A stretch of 64,000 nucleotides of DNA from Hypomyces perniciosus (taxonomy: Eukaryota > Ascomycota > Sordariomycetes > Hypocreales > Hypocreaceae). The notes below the pieces were generated by a model. It made no database searches. It saw only the letters and a list, made by a program, of their open reading frames with translations, and was not told the origin of the DNA. The stretch spans positions 1,783,501 through 1,847,500 of the forward strand of contig SPDT01000013.1 of assembly GCA_008477525.1 (NCBI GenBank), in the 5' to 3' direction. A program made the translations under genes and the position numbers. Shown here one piece after another: positions 10,677 to 22,983 of this stretch; position 1 is the first letter of the stretch; each line of letters opens with the position of its first letter.

Positions 10677-13233
10677 CGTTGGCAGGCTAGGCAGGGTCCG
10701 GCTGCTATAATCAGTAGGGGACCACCTAGGGGACTGCCTAGGGGGGGGCCAGATCCAGAGGACCGACCTCTAGGCTCTGGCCTCTGTTACGCGCAGCCAC
10801 CATTTGTTACCAGGTGGGTGGGCAAGGCGCCTGTCGCCCAAGTCGTGGGATACTTGCGATTCTGCAGTGGCTGTCACCTGCACATCCGGTATCCTACGTA
10901 TGGGAGGGTACTTTGCGCGCTCTCCCGGCTGATTGATATTGGGCATGGTGTGTGCGGTTTCAAGTCGGCCACAGCTGGCGCTATACCACCTCGGGCTTAA
11001 TGAACCGCCGCAAAAGAAACCGAGAAAAATCAGTAGTATTTATCCTAGGTGGTACTCCGTAGTATTAATATGAACATGTTTCCTCCCGTCGCAATCGGTC
11101 GTACGACAGCGGGTGAGCCGGTTAGTGCTCAGTATTAGTACTAGTAGACTAATAGTAGTAGTACTACTGCTACTTGAGCCCCGTGCTCCGTACTCCGCAT
11201 TGCATGCTTGAACCACCTAAACTCCATTATCGTGAGCATTGCCCACGAGGCGAGGCGGTTCTCTGATGTTTCGTGCTACTATGTGGGAAATGACAAATGA
11301 TAAAAATGCAAAGCCTTTAGTCTTCATTCACTGCTTCACTTTCCCTTTGCCGGTGCTCACGAGGACTATTTGTTGGGGTCTGTTGAATGACTCAACCAGG
11401 CGACTGGCTATTATCAAACGATGGATTTTACAAGGTCTTGACGCGGTCTTCATGGTCTCTCCAGATGAGCACTCAATCCTCCATGATGGTTGGCTGGCTT
11501 CCCGCCAGCTGCGGCCCAATCAATCTTCACCTCTTATGGCAATGCCCCTTGTGCAACATCATGTGAAGAATTTGGAAACGATGGCTTTTACGTCCTTCGC
11601 GAAGGAATGTCAGGCTTCTAACCCAAAGAGAAGCAAAGTTCCCCTGGTTGATGATAATAGCACTTGAGCCCGTGATTATTAGTACTACGGAGTACTACTG
11701 GTATCAAGGCCTTGCAGCTGGGGCCGCTGTATCGGCAGTTCTCTCTCATCTGCCGGGGCGGATGACTCTCGAATGACAGCCAATGCTACCCTAGATACTT
11801 GCGGTTTCACAAACTTATTGCTTCCGCATCTGCAATTCGTTGGTCTAACAGTCTGTTTCTTTCTTTCCTTTTCTTGGTAATTTTTTTTTTCTTGTGCCCT
11901 TCCGTTTTCAAACGCCACGAGTAGTAAAAAGTCTGTACCCAATACTAAATGTAATGTTCATCCGTTGGCCGTGGTATATCTATGAATTCCACTTCAACAC
12001 TCGTACAGATTCTAGTCAAATATTTGCAAGCCAGACCCCTATGAAACAAGCCTGCTTTGTATCTGGTGTTCAATCACTTGACTTGACAAGGACAGTTTGA
12101 CAGGTATTATTTGGTTGATGCTTGAACGCCAACAATACTTGATTCGTGATAAGCGAGTAATTCGACCCCATCACTTCCGTGACAAGTAGATTTGCAGCTG
12201 AATATAGGGCTGAACTATGTCTAATAAACTACCTAACGTACATACCTTCCAGGACACAGCTTCTGTGTAATGCACGATAGCCGGCCGCCCTGACTTTCCG
12301 GTATGCAGTCATCGTTCTAACTCATTCCTTCGGATACCAGGACGTTGAAAGAGTCTGCATGACGCGAGAACCACGGGTGGAACCGATTACCCGGTGCCGA
12401 GAAGTTGCTTAGCTTATTGGTTCAAGGCGTTGACCATCAACAGGATAGAGAATTCTCATGACCTGTGCTGTACAATGTGAGCTGGACGTTGACTGACTTG
12501 GTTGAGAACACGGGCAAACAGGGATTGGCGTCATACTCGCAGGCATATGCGCAACAATCTTGTTTTTGGACTCCATAATATGAAAAGCAAAGCAAATATC
12601 CTCTAGAGGTAAAATCGCCATCAAAAGCAATTCATATAAGTGGTACGCGTACACCAAACATTGACTTGGATTGCACATACTATAGTAGTAGTACTACGTA
12701 GTAGTAGGAGCATGAGATGTCAATAGTATGCTAGCTAGCTAGCACTGGATATGGCTCCAGGGCATTTGGGCCTCTGGGCCTAGGCCTAGCGGCCGCTGCA
12801 GGCAATCGCCATGGCCGCCACCCCCATGGAGCTGGGAGGAGTCTAGTGGCAGCTGGAGGTGCTTCAGCGCATCCATTGCTGCAACCAAACCCGCTGAAGC
12901 GCCCCCGAGCGCCACCAGCCTATTATATCCCAGGCCTGCAGTCGGGCTGAACCTCTCAACTTTCATCTCTTCCTCCAAACCTAATCCTGGGCCAAGGACG
13001 ACGAAACCAACGTTTGAGGCTCCGATAACCATCCTAGTGTATTGCTTTATACCGAGTGGCAGAGTCGAATCGAAATCGTATCGCCACTACGAGGCTGTCA
13101 GTTCCCGATTGGTTTGCCTGGTGGGAGCTCGATATGGGAGCGTGCGCGAACGTGTTGGGCTGAACATTGTTCATTCCTTCTGCCTCGACAGCCTTACCTC
13201 CTCCTCCACGCCTCTTACGCTTGAATAGCGACA

Positions 13234-16200
13234 ATGTCCAAGGGGGACCAGCTCGCGCCGCCCATGGGACCATTCTCTCCGGCTCACCAGCCGGACGAAG
13301 GCTACTCAGAGGACCCCCTCAATCCCACCGGCTTGTCAGATCATCTCTCCTCTGCTCTCTCGACTCTGAGATCTCCAGCAGAACTGCCACAATGGCTGGC
13401 TGCAAATGCCTCGCTTCTCCCGGTTTCTCTCAAGGCCAGTAAGTGTTCGAAGCGCACCAGACGGCCACGCCGATCCATGCATGCATCCAACTCTAACCCC
13501 CATAGAACTAGCTATGACGCTGCTGGACCAGCTTCCTACATCTGCCATCGTCGACATCGTCGAACAGCTCAGCCCCAGACTCTACATCGACTTTATCCGA
13601 CACCTTCCCGCCGAAATCTGCCTGAAAATCCTAGGCTACCTCGATCCCATCTCCCTCGTCAGCGTATTACAGACATGCCGAGCTTGGTATGACCTGGCCG
13701 TGGACCGGAAGCTATGGGAAACTCTGTATTATCGCGAAGGTTGGAAAGCCATTCGTAACGAGATAGAGGCTTGGGAGGTCAGGGTCAACGCCGGTGTCAG
13801 CAGCTCGATAGGGCACCTCCATAGGATACAGACGTCAGACGGCCACCCGAACAAAATACGCGCCATCCTCAATAACGACGAAGACTTGGAGATGACCGAT
13901 GGGGACCGACGCCCAAGTATTCATGATGCTGTCAGTGGAGGAAGCATTTTCGGGTCACCTGCCTCGTCGTTTTCCTCCAGCAGGCAAAATTTACCGCCTA
14001 TCGGGGATGTGAGCCTGGACAGCTTCTCACTCAAGGGCAAGGGGGTGGACAGGAGCTTTGGATCGTCAGAAGGTCGAGCCAAGCGTAAGGAGCCTGGCGG
14101 TACCCCTGAGGTCCCCCTGCCTCTGATAGTGCCTGGCGACAACACTGCCTCCATGCTCAAGTCTACCCTTTGGGCGTGGGATATCACCAGCTCCCGATAT
14201 CGTATTAACTGGAAGTATCTTTATAACATGAGGCGACGCCTGGAGTCAAATTGGGAGCTGGGAAAGTTTGCAACTTTTGTACTGCCACATCCAAGCTATC
14301 CGGAGGAAGGGCACCAAGAATGTGTCTATACCTTGCAATTCGACGCAAACTATCTCGTGAGCGGTAGCCGGGATCGCACAATGAGGGTATGGAATATGCA
14401 CACTCGGCGGCTGGTCCGCCCACCTCTCACTGGGCACACCGGCTCGGTGCTCTGTCTTCAGTTTGATGCGGACCCTTCTGAGGATATCCTTGTTTCCGGG
14501 AGCAGCGACTCCAATGTCTTTGTCTGGAAGTTCTCCACTGGTGAGCTTATCCAGAGAATAACGAAAGCTCACCGTGAATCAGTTCTCAATGTCAGATTCG
14601 ACAAGCGCGTCCTTGTCACATCCTCCAAAGATAAAACCATCAAACTTTTTAACCGCCGACCGTTGCGTTACGGCGATTTAGGCTACGGAACCCCTGATGT
14701 AGCTATCGATCCTGTTGGGACAAATGTCAAGCCGTATGGATACGAGCTCGACCTGTCCCTTGAGCTACCTGTCAAACCTCCCTTTACCATGATTGGAAGG
14801 CTGGACGGACACGGCGCGGCAGTCAATGCCATCCAAATCCGAGGCAGCACTGTTGTTTCCGTCTCTGGCGATAGGCATATCAAAGTATGGAACTGGCCCG
14901 AACAGGTTTGCACTCAGACGATACCTGCGCATGAAAAGGGAATCGCCTGTGTCGAGTTTGACGAACGACGAATTGTGAGCGGTAGTAGCGACTACGAGGT
15001 TTGCATATTCGATGCCCCGACAGGGCTTAAGGTGGCGTCGCTCCGGGGACACGCGCACCTTGTTCGAACAGTGCAAGCCGGGTTTGGGGATTTGCCATAC
15101 AGCAAGGAAGATGATGAACTCGAAGCCAAAAGAGTGGATGCCGATTACTTCAAGGCCGTTGAGGCAGGGGAGGTTGAGCACGATGGCGACCGGAGGGCTC
15201 GTCGCAATAGGAGGGCGGTTAATCCAGGTAGTTCGCGACCAGCAGATGTTCAAGCGTTTGGTGCCAAAGTTCCACCCGGCGGAGGTGGAGGGAGGAAGTA
15301 TGGGCGAATCGTTTCTGGCTCCTATGACCAGAGCATTATCATATGGAGGCGCGACAAGGAGGGTGTGTGGAAGCCAGCTCACCATCTACGCCAAGAAGAG
15401 GCAGCGGAGGCAGCCTACCGACACGTTTCCTTGACAAGCGTCCAGCGTAATCCCCAATCTACATCGTCTGCTGGGGCTGCTATGCCGATATCACATCATG
15501 GATCCCAACAGGGCATGTCGATAGCGCAACTTCAGGATCCAGCCAGCGGAAGCAGCCAATCTGCTGATCTCTACACGGCCTTGATCGATCAGGTTGTTCC
15601 TCTCGGCGTGACATCTCTCCGACAGGCGTTGACTAACTACCCATCTATTCTCATCTACCATAGCTATCTGCAAGGTGCAATCGAGCGGGAACCCTCGCCA
15701 TTTGTCCGATCGCAGCTTAGGCAAGCCGTAGCCGATAGCTTGGTTACAATCCAGAACAACCAGTCGGCAAGGCAACGACCGATCTCTAGGCCATCTCATA
15801 TGACTGGTGCGGCTACTGCTACTCCGAGACCCTCGAGTTCTGTCCCAAGCTATGCTGGTCCCTCCGCGAGTTCCTATGGTGTAACAAATGGCAGTGGCAA
15901 TAGCGGTAGTCATCCAGTACTGCACCCTCCCATTGCTGGAGCAGGGCCAGCACAGAGCTCTCACACCGGACCGGCGTCAGTACCACAGCCTGCTTATCCC
16001 TCGGTTCCTCCTATGCAGGGACTCCCCCAACAGGCGGCTGTCCAGGGCACACAGTCTGGCGTAGTGACCCAGGCGCACCAACAGACCCAGATTCAAGCGA
16101 CAGATAATGGTCATGCGGTGGGACAAGTGGCACAGCAACATCCACGTATTGCTCCTGCGGAGAATTCCCCTGCTCGTGTTTTCAAGCTCCAGTTCGACGC

Positions 16201-16309
16201 ACACAAGCTTGTTTGCTGCACCCAAGCCCCCGTGATTGTGGGATGGGATTTTTGTAACGGCGATCCAGAGCTAGAAGAGGTGGCTCGGTTCTTTGCGGCA
16301 ATCGATTGA
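13234..16309 (+). CDS. F-box/WD40-repeat protein (SCF ubiquitin-ligase substrate receptor)
   Basis: The F-box should bind Skp1 and the WD40 propeller a phosphorylated substrate in an SCF complex. CDS join(13234..13438, 13506..16309) gives 1,002 residues. The 67-nt intron has donor GTAAGT, branch CTCTAAC and acceptor CATAG. The F-box lies at about 96-145 (FIRHLPAEICLKILGYLDP...CRAWYDLAVDRKLWETLYY). WD repeats begin near residue 335, with clear SGSRDRTMRVW, SGSSDSNVFVW, TSSKDKTIKLF, VSGDRHIKVW, SGSSDYEVCIF and SGSYDQSIIIW blades. About 250 residues of Gln/Ser/Pro-rich sequence then separate the sixth blade from a final one (VFKLQFDAHKLVCCTQ...VGWDF). It belongs to the Cdc4/Met30/Pof group, but I cannot say which orthologue. 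It is longer than typical Met30/SconB proteins (about 650-700 residues), so I give no symbol. Confidence 0.88.
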
Positions 16310-16732
16310 AAGAAGGGCAAAGGGCAACATTATCACGGGCTTTTTTGCAAGGCGCATGGAGCCATAATTTGGTCATGTCTGCGTAGCATTGGAATTCGTT
16401 GTACGGCACCCCTGGTATCAAAGAAGTTTGGCGTTGTGAAACTGCTGTAACGGCTTGCTAATGCTGGGAACTCACACATGGCATAGGGTTGGCTAACGGG
16501 TTAGGGGGATAGACTTTGTGTGTTTGATGTATACGAGAAGAAAGAAGGGAATCAAAAGGCAACATGTTGCCACCTCTCTTGCATATTCAGAAATGTCGTG
16601 TTGCTATGTAGTATGTAAGTAATATTTGTGCTAGTCGCCAACCAAGGTGAACGCCATCTTCCGCTAAGTTTGTGTAATCAACAGTTGTCCTTTTCTCATA
16701 TATTTTCTGGAAACCCAAGACTAGAGTGTTTG
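16310..16732. other. Convergent spacer between F-box gene and vps60
   Basis: This 0.42-kb spacer between two convergent genes presumably contains the two 3' UTRs. No gene, repeat or RNA structure stands out. Confidence 0.6.
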
Positions 16733-17374
16733 TTACCCGGCAGCCTGCTTCACCTTGTCTTCCGTCTGCGGCGGCTCGTCGACAAACTCGGGCACTACTT
16801 CGTCCTGGAGGAAGCCCGGAACCATGCCACCTCCATACTCTGCCTCCAACTCCTGCTCCATACCCAGGGCCTCAAGCTCGGCATCCAGCTCCGCCTCATC
16901 GACCTCGTCAGGGATGTCGTAGCCCCTCGATAGACTCTCCTGGATCTCGTTGCCCACGTCCATCAAATCGGCCATTTCATCCTGCAATTGCTCAATCTTG
17001 TCGATGTCAATCTTGCCATACTGCCTCCTCAGCTCCTTGTTTGTCGTCTTCATGGCGTCCACCTGGGTCATGACATTCTTGAGGTTGTCCTGCATGCTCT
17101 GAGCCTGCTCCATGTTCCAGACCTGGCCCTCGAGCTTCTCCTTCTCGGCCTCGTAGGCCTTGCGGCGTTGCAGGACTTTGAGGGCTTTTTGCTTGATGGC
17201 CTGCTTGCCGGGGCCGTCGCGCATTTTGGAGAGTTTGTCCTGGTAGGCGGAGAGTTCGCCGTTGAGGGCCTTCAGTTTGGTGTCGATAGAGGCGACGCGG
17301 GTGTCGAGGTTGGTGATGGCGCCTTGGAGGGATGGTTTGGGCCCTGTGGGCTTGGAGCCGAAGAGGCGATTCAT
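16733..17374 (-). CDS. vps60: ESCRT-III protein Vps60/CHMP5
   Basis: This is an endosomal ESCRT-III accessory subunit acting with Vta1-Vps4 in multivesicular-body sorting. A single exon of 213 residues starts MNRLFGSKP, matching the start typical of Vps60/Mos10. The Snf7 domain covers about residues 10-180 as basic, then mixed helical coiled-coil segments (KLSKMRDGPGKQAIKQKALK, then RKAYEAEKEKLEGQVWNMEQ). The C-terminal third is strongly acidic (DEVDEAELDAELEALGME), as expected for an autoinhibitory and MIM-like tail. Length and absence of introns are unremarkable. The gene converges on the F-box gene and diverges from the gene at 18,564. Confidence 0.93.
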   Translation of the reverse strand: MNRLFGSKPTGPKPSLQGAITNLDTRVASIDTKLKALNGELSAYQDKLSKMRDGPGKQAIKQKALKVLQRRKAYEAEKEKLEGQVWNMEQAQSMQDNLKNVMTQVDAMKTTNKELRRQYGKIDIDKIEQLQDEMADLMDVGNEIQESLSRGYDIPDEVDEAELDAELEALGMEQELEAEYGGGMVPGFLQDEVVPEFVDEPPQTEDKVKQAAG

Positions 17375-18563
17375 GGCGGAGACGTGAGGACTGCTAGATG
17401 CGTTTTCAGGCGGACTAGATTGGATTATATGGTTGGAGAGAGCCGTATGAGAAGGGCTGTATTACGGGGGAATATGGGGGAATATGGGGGATACAGAGGT
17501 TTGGCAGCCTGTGAGAGATGACGTTCGCACTGACGAGGCTCAAAAGGCGCTGGGTCAAGATGGAGGGGCACAACAGCAGATAGGCCTAGACCTGTATTGG
17601 AAAAAGCCGGGCGGATGACTCAGCATACCTGGTACGTATCTAGACATGCGCATCTTGGCGCCAAGTTCTGGAATCAGAGGAATTGAGTGAATGCTTCAAA
17701 CAGTACGTACAAAGTACTCCGTACCTAGACAACTTTGTCATGCAAATTCACTAGGCGCGAATATACTACTCTGTAGGTAAATATACAGAGGAAAGAACTA
17801 AACAGTTGATTGGATTAGACCATCTCTGGTGATTCGATCTAATCGTAGTGGCGATTGAGAATTGTTTCAGAAGTTGCAGTTGAAGGACAAGGGAGTGGCT
17901 TTGTGTGTAAGTGAAAGCCAGGTGAGAGGCTGTGACAAACAAAAACCTTGAAGCCAGCGCCTCGCATCTAATACCTACTATTATTGTTGTTATTTTGAAT
18001 CGCATCGTATTTATTACTACTGCTGGGCTGTTTGCACGGCTGCAGCTATTCATCACGCGTCGTTTCCATTCACGAGCCGCTGACCAGGGTGCTGTCGAAC
18101 AACATGCCCTAATAGGACTAGCTCCAAGGTGGTGAATCCCTGTCCGGCGATCAATTGTAAACAAACGGGCAATAATTCAATAATTCTGCCCACCAAGAAG
18201 CTCCCCTGTTAGTATTGTTGAAACTTCACGCACAGCTCAGTAACACGCGACTTTTCCTTCAGACCGTGTTCAACCCTTTTCTTTACGCGCACACTTCGCG
18301 GGGTTCGCCTTTTTACCTTTTCCCTTCCCACACTCTTCCATATTAAACCGCGATAGGACCTCCACCACCAGACTTTGTTTCCCACATCTGGTGGGCTCTT
18401 TACTTTGGCGGTTTTGTTTACTTTTTCGCCGCCTGGTGCTGCCGACCATCGCGATGGACAAAACGGCAACCCCCGAATGGGGTTTCGGGTGCAAGCCCGT
18501 CACAATGTATGACTCTTTGCCCTCGTGATTCTGGATCTTCATGGAGTTTCATGGCGAGCTGAC
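17375..18563. other. Divergent intergenic region
   Basis: This 1.2-kb divergent promoter region lies between vps60 and the gene at 18,564. It has one TACTCCGTA motif (17,715) and pyrimidine-rich runs towards the right-hand gene. No gene is seen in it. Confidence 0.6.
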
Positions 18564-21500
18564 ATGGCGCGTGATAGCAACCCGTTTCCGGCGTCCTTTG
18601 TGACGTTTTTCCCCGCCGCGAACGACGAGAAGGAGGGCAATGCCCCCAAGGACATGTACGCACGATTGCCTTTCTTTTCCTACCTAGCTACGAGGGAATG
18701 CTGACGCGAGCTTCGAATAGTTCATGGGCCGACAATCTGGTCGCCCGCAAACCTCGCACCTGTCTCCCAGCGTGGTGCCGTGTTGCCGTACAGGCACACC
18801 CCTCGACCCTTCGCAAAGGGTCGATCATGAAGCGAGTCGGCGTGTCTACACGCAACCCCCTCGCAGTATCGAACCCGGCCAGCGCCTCGACTGCTGCTGC
18901 GCCAGAAAGCCCCGGCGAGACGGCCGAGCCCGCTCGCCATATCCGCAGGAAGCTGCAGTACTCGGTGCCCTCAGAGGAGGAGCTCGAGCTCAGCGGAACG
19001 CCTCTCTCCCAGGCGGAGATTGCTAGCCATATCATGCGCGCAAAGGGTAGGTCTTTCACGCATAGCCTTCGGTTGACACGTGCTAACTCTGTGGAAGTCG
19101 ACGTTACCAACTGCCTCCTAACCCAGTCGTACGACAAGTTGTTCTACGAGCTGCGGCAGTCCAAGACCAACCTTTTTACCAAGAAGACCGTTCCCACGAA
19201 GCGGCGGTTTACCGATTACTCCTCCTCCATCAATCTCGAATACGCGAGCGGCGGCAACCGAATGGCCACCTATTTCGGCCTTGATCCCATTATCCAGAAA
19301 GCAGCTGAGACAGGCGTCGATGAAGTCAACGTTAATATGGCCTCTATTGCAGCGGCTTCCGCGAACCTTCGATATATCCGTCGCAATCCTCGCGTCCACC
19401 TAGCCGCAGCCGGTACGACCGACTTGGCAGATATTACCGACCTCACTGAGCCAGATAGCCCTCTTGCGCTGGCCAAGCCTTACCAACCGCGAGCAGACGC
19501 AAAGTCTCCCACAAAGAAGACCTCCCCACTATCATCGAGCCCTGTCAGAGGCAGTCCCGCTCGTCTCAGCGACACACTCATCCGGCTACTGCCCGCCGCC
19601 TCGAGCCCCAAGGTAGAGCCTTCGCCGACGAAATCGTCAGCTCCGTCGACCCCAATGAGAGAGTCCCCAAGACCTGGAGGAACTCCATCTATTATCCCTA
19701 GAAGCCCCCTTGCACAGTCCCCTCTGCAGCAGCGATCCCCATCCCCCGAGACAAAGACTCCTAGCTCTGTCCGCTTGCTTCAAGGACCATTCAAAAATTT
19801 GGCATCTCCCGGCTTACAGCCTATTCCGCAGTCGCCCACTGTGCGAGAGTCTCCTACAAAGATCATGCGTCCCGTGGCACCAACCCCTTCCAGATGGAAC
19901 CGTCCCGAGCCATCAACCCCCTACCAGTTGTTTACACCTACTGCGTACACGCCTACCGATAGTCAGAATCAGTCCCCGTCCCCACTGGGTCTTCTGGCAT
20001 CTGTTCCCACATTCCTCAAATCCAACTTATCTCCGATTAGACCTGTTATGGGCGAGCCGATGAATATTGACTTCGGAACTACCTCTCCCTCCTTTGACCA
20101 CGCATCTTGGCTCAACAGCCCTATTAACGCTGGCGAAGTTGAACGAACAAAGATTCTCAGGCGCAGGAAGAGTGAGCCGCTCATCCGGAATTGCCTTATC
20201 GCGCAGACGCGCCGCAAATCACTTTCGCCTCAGAAATTGGTCACCAAGAGTGACAATACCCAGATGGAGAACGCCTCTGACGCCGTGCCCTTCGACCTCA
20301 GTGGAGATAATGTTCAGACATCAAACCAAAAGTCGAGCTATGCCGACTCAACCAACGTTACGATGGATGACAGCACAGCTACGCCTGTGTATACCCAGTA
20401 TATCAAGAACATGCGCGCTACCGCGACGGATTCGCCTACACCTGCTGGCCGCTTCTCGATTGGAGGTCGTGCCACTGAAAAGAATGGCATCTTTGATATC
20501 GACATGCGCCAAAATCCCGACATCTTCGGAGCCCAGACACCTACTGCACCATCAAACACAGCCGTTGAACGACTGGCTCGAATCGCAAAGGACCGCTGCA
20601 ATGACGAAGCTAATGTCTTTGTTACTGAGGAAAATGGAAGACTTATTGTTCGATTTAAGTTGTCGATGGAGTTTGCTTCCATGTTCCCCGAGAGCCAAGG
20701 TCCTGATGAGTCGCGCTTTTCCATGTCGCCATCCATCTCGTCTTCTCCTAGAATTCGCTTTCAGAGCCAGAATGTCTCAACTGAGGACCTTGAAGAGTCC
20801 ACAGCTGTGGAAATCGATCAGTTAGAATTGAATAACTCGCCAAATGCGATGGAGCATACTCTTGTTGTTTCTGACTTTGGAAGCTCTCCTCAAAAGCCAG
20901 CCAACCCGAATAAGATGGACAAGACCCTCGTTGTATCTGACTTTGGTAGCTCTCCTCAGCGACCTGCCGACTCTACCGCAGTGGATAAGACTCTAGTTGT
21001 CTCTGACTTTGGAAGCTCCCCCGTCGCCGCATCGGATATGTCTGACGACACTGCGATATCATGCCCCTCGTTCATCGTAGCGGGTGCTGACACTACTATT
21101 CCCGGATTGATGGATTCCCCATCGAATGTATCGAACACACCATTGCGCTCTGGTAGCTCTTCGCCTCTTTCCGAGCTTGAAAGCACAATTGATGACTCGA
21201 ACGGTTTGGGCATGACGGGTATTGCACTACCCACTGACACCGAGATGACATCAACTCCAGCTCGTGCTTCTACAGTTGAAACAGCTTTGGTTAACGATAC
21301 TCCTGCTGCTGCCACATCAACTTTGACTGCATCATTCACTCCTGTCAACCAGAACTCGCGCAGTCAGACCTCCACACCTAGCCCTGCGCCTTGTGCCGAG
21401 CCAAAGGAGAATGAGGGCCCAGGAGACGATGACACTGAGAGCAAAACTCCAGCTTCGAACCACGATGATGAGAGCCCGGGTCGCGAGTATATGCGCGACT

Positions 21501-22396
21501 TTATCAAGCGTTCACGACCTAAGCGACTCTCGACGACCACAGACACTGGCTCACCTATTGCGCAGCCGAAGCGACTACCCCTGGGGATTAGAAGCCCTAA
21601 CATGGAAAGTTCACAGAAGGGAAAACGCAAATTCGACGCTGACGGGAGCGAGAACGATTCTGAGACTAAGCAGGAGGAGACGGAGCCTTCCCCAAAGAGA
21701 GCCCGGCGCGTTGCGAAAGCAACACCACGAAAGGCTGCTGCAGAGAGCAAGCCAGAAGACAAGCCAGATTTGGCTACGGATACCGAAGAGACGACCGAGG
21801 ATCCGGAGAGCGCTGATGCGCAAGAAGATGATGCGGAGCCGGACGATGCTCCAGCAGCTCGTCGTTCGTCACGACTGCGAACTAAATCGGCCACGACGTC
21901 GAAGTCATCTATCCCCACTCCTATCAAGGTGGGACGCAGTGCTAGCCCGGCACTGAACTCTATGCGTCATGAACAGCAAGAGTTGAACCAACAGACGCGT
22001 ATGAACACGCGCAAGAACAAGGGCAATGCCGAATATCCCGCGCAGGTCTTGGCTAGGTGCTCTGAAGAAGCGGAAGACGATATTCTCGAGCAACAGGAAA
22101 TGGAGATTGAAAGGGGCAGAGGTGCGAAGAGTGTTGGCTGGAAAGAGCCCCTCGCGGCGTTCCACGACGAGAAGAACGAGGGCGAGAAGCCCCAGGATGA
22201 GAAGCCCAAGAAGGGCAAGGCGGCGCCGAAGACCAAGGCCAAGCCGGAGACCAACCGCGTCACCAAGCCGGCGCCAAAGGCGACATCGACGACGCAGAGG
22301 CAACGCAGTGCCAGAGTGGCAGCAAGCCTGGGCATGGCCGGAAACGGAACGCCGGCCAAGCGAGTGACGCGGTCCTCGACACGGACTGCGCAATGA
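18564..22396 (+). CDS. Large disordered Ser/Pro-rich protein, probably nuclear, unknown function
   Basis: I do not recognise this protein. My model is join(18564..18655, 18721..19046, 19098..22396), 1,238 residues. Intron 1 (65 nt) runs GTACGC to AATAG and joins KD to ISWADNL. Intron 2 (51 nt) has GTAGGT, branch GCTAAC and GAAG; it is a multiple of three, so retention would also stay open. Most of the protein is low-complexity Ser/Pro/Thr with many S/T-P sites (likely CDK or MAPK targets). A more ordered patch lies around 19,100-19,420. Three tandem units containing LVVSDFGSSP lie at 20,850-21,020, and the C terminus is rich in Lys/Arg/Glu with RRSSRLRTKS and KRVTRSS. The basic clusters suggest a nuclear, perhaps chromatin- or spindle-associated, protein; that is inference only. 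Confidence 0.75.
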
Positions 22397-22983
22397 TTGC
22401 GAGGAACTCGGACGAGCAAGCCCAGACTAACGGGCTAATAGTTTGCATTTTTTATGGAGTTGAGGGGGACACGAGGGAAAAGGGTTTGCGTTCATGATGC
22501 CACGAGGCACGAGATTTTGTCAACATTACATTTCTGTGATGCATTTGCTTAGGCGTTGAAGACCCCGAAGATACCATGTTGCATTTTGTGTACAGGAGGG
22601 TTGATTGATTGAGAGTCGGCGGTTTTGACCGACTTGGTTTACAATGAGATTGTGCTGGATGCATGTGTTTTTTCTGCTGGTCGGTGGACGGCCCTTGGAC
22701 TTGGGAGGCAGACCATTGTGGATTTGACTCTCTGGACTGGAACTGCTGGAACTTGCTTAGCCGGCTGGACGGGCTGGATTATTGTTGCCTCCTGATGAAT
22801 TTGAAAGGTTGATTCTTGATGCTGCATACTGCGAGTTTCGTCCATCTGTGGAGTCGTTTGCCCACACGTGATACTGCCTCATAATGCTACTCTACAACAC
22901 GCATTTCCCTTGCTTCTCTCGTTGCTCACATTGACAGATTACAGATTACAGAGACCCCATGAGCTCTATCATACAACACAATC
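22397..22983. other. Intergenic spacer
   Basis: This 0.59-kb stretch lies between two genes on the + strand. It must carry the 3' UTR of the disordered-protein gene and the promoter of the oxygenase gene. No other feature is visible. Confidence 0.6.

Larger units (their letters stand above)
9703..13233. other. Long divergent intergenic region (cdc24 / F-box gene)
   Basis: This 3.5-kb spacer separates divergent genes and should contain both promoters. It holds a hexameric repeat (10,441-10,519), a G-rich 12-14-mer repeat (10,631-10,676), pyrimidine runs near 9,960-10,010 that fit the cdc24 leader region, three TACGGAGTA-type sites or near matches (11,053, 11,187, 11,684) and a GCTAGCTAGCTAGC palindrome near 12,730. 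A 97-codon ATG frame at complement(12739..13032) exists, but I see no support for it. Confidence 0.6.

Noticed and set aside
11239..11667. 142-codon open frame on the + strand
   Set aside because: It opens with TTG, not ATG. It lies in the divergent promoter region, has no family resemblance and no supporting splice signals.
12739..13032. 97-codon minus-strand ATG frame
   Set aside because: Composition is plausible, but no domain, no splice continuation and no family are visible; it lies in the promoter of the F-box gene.
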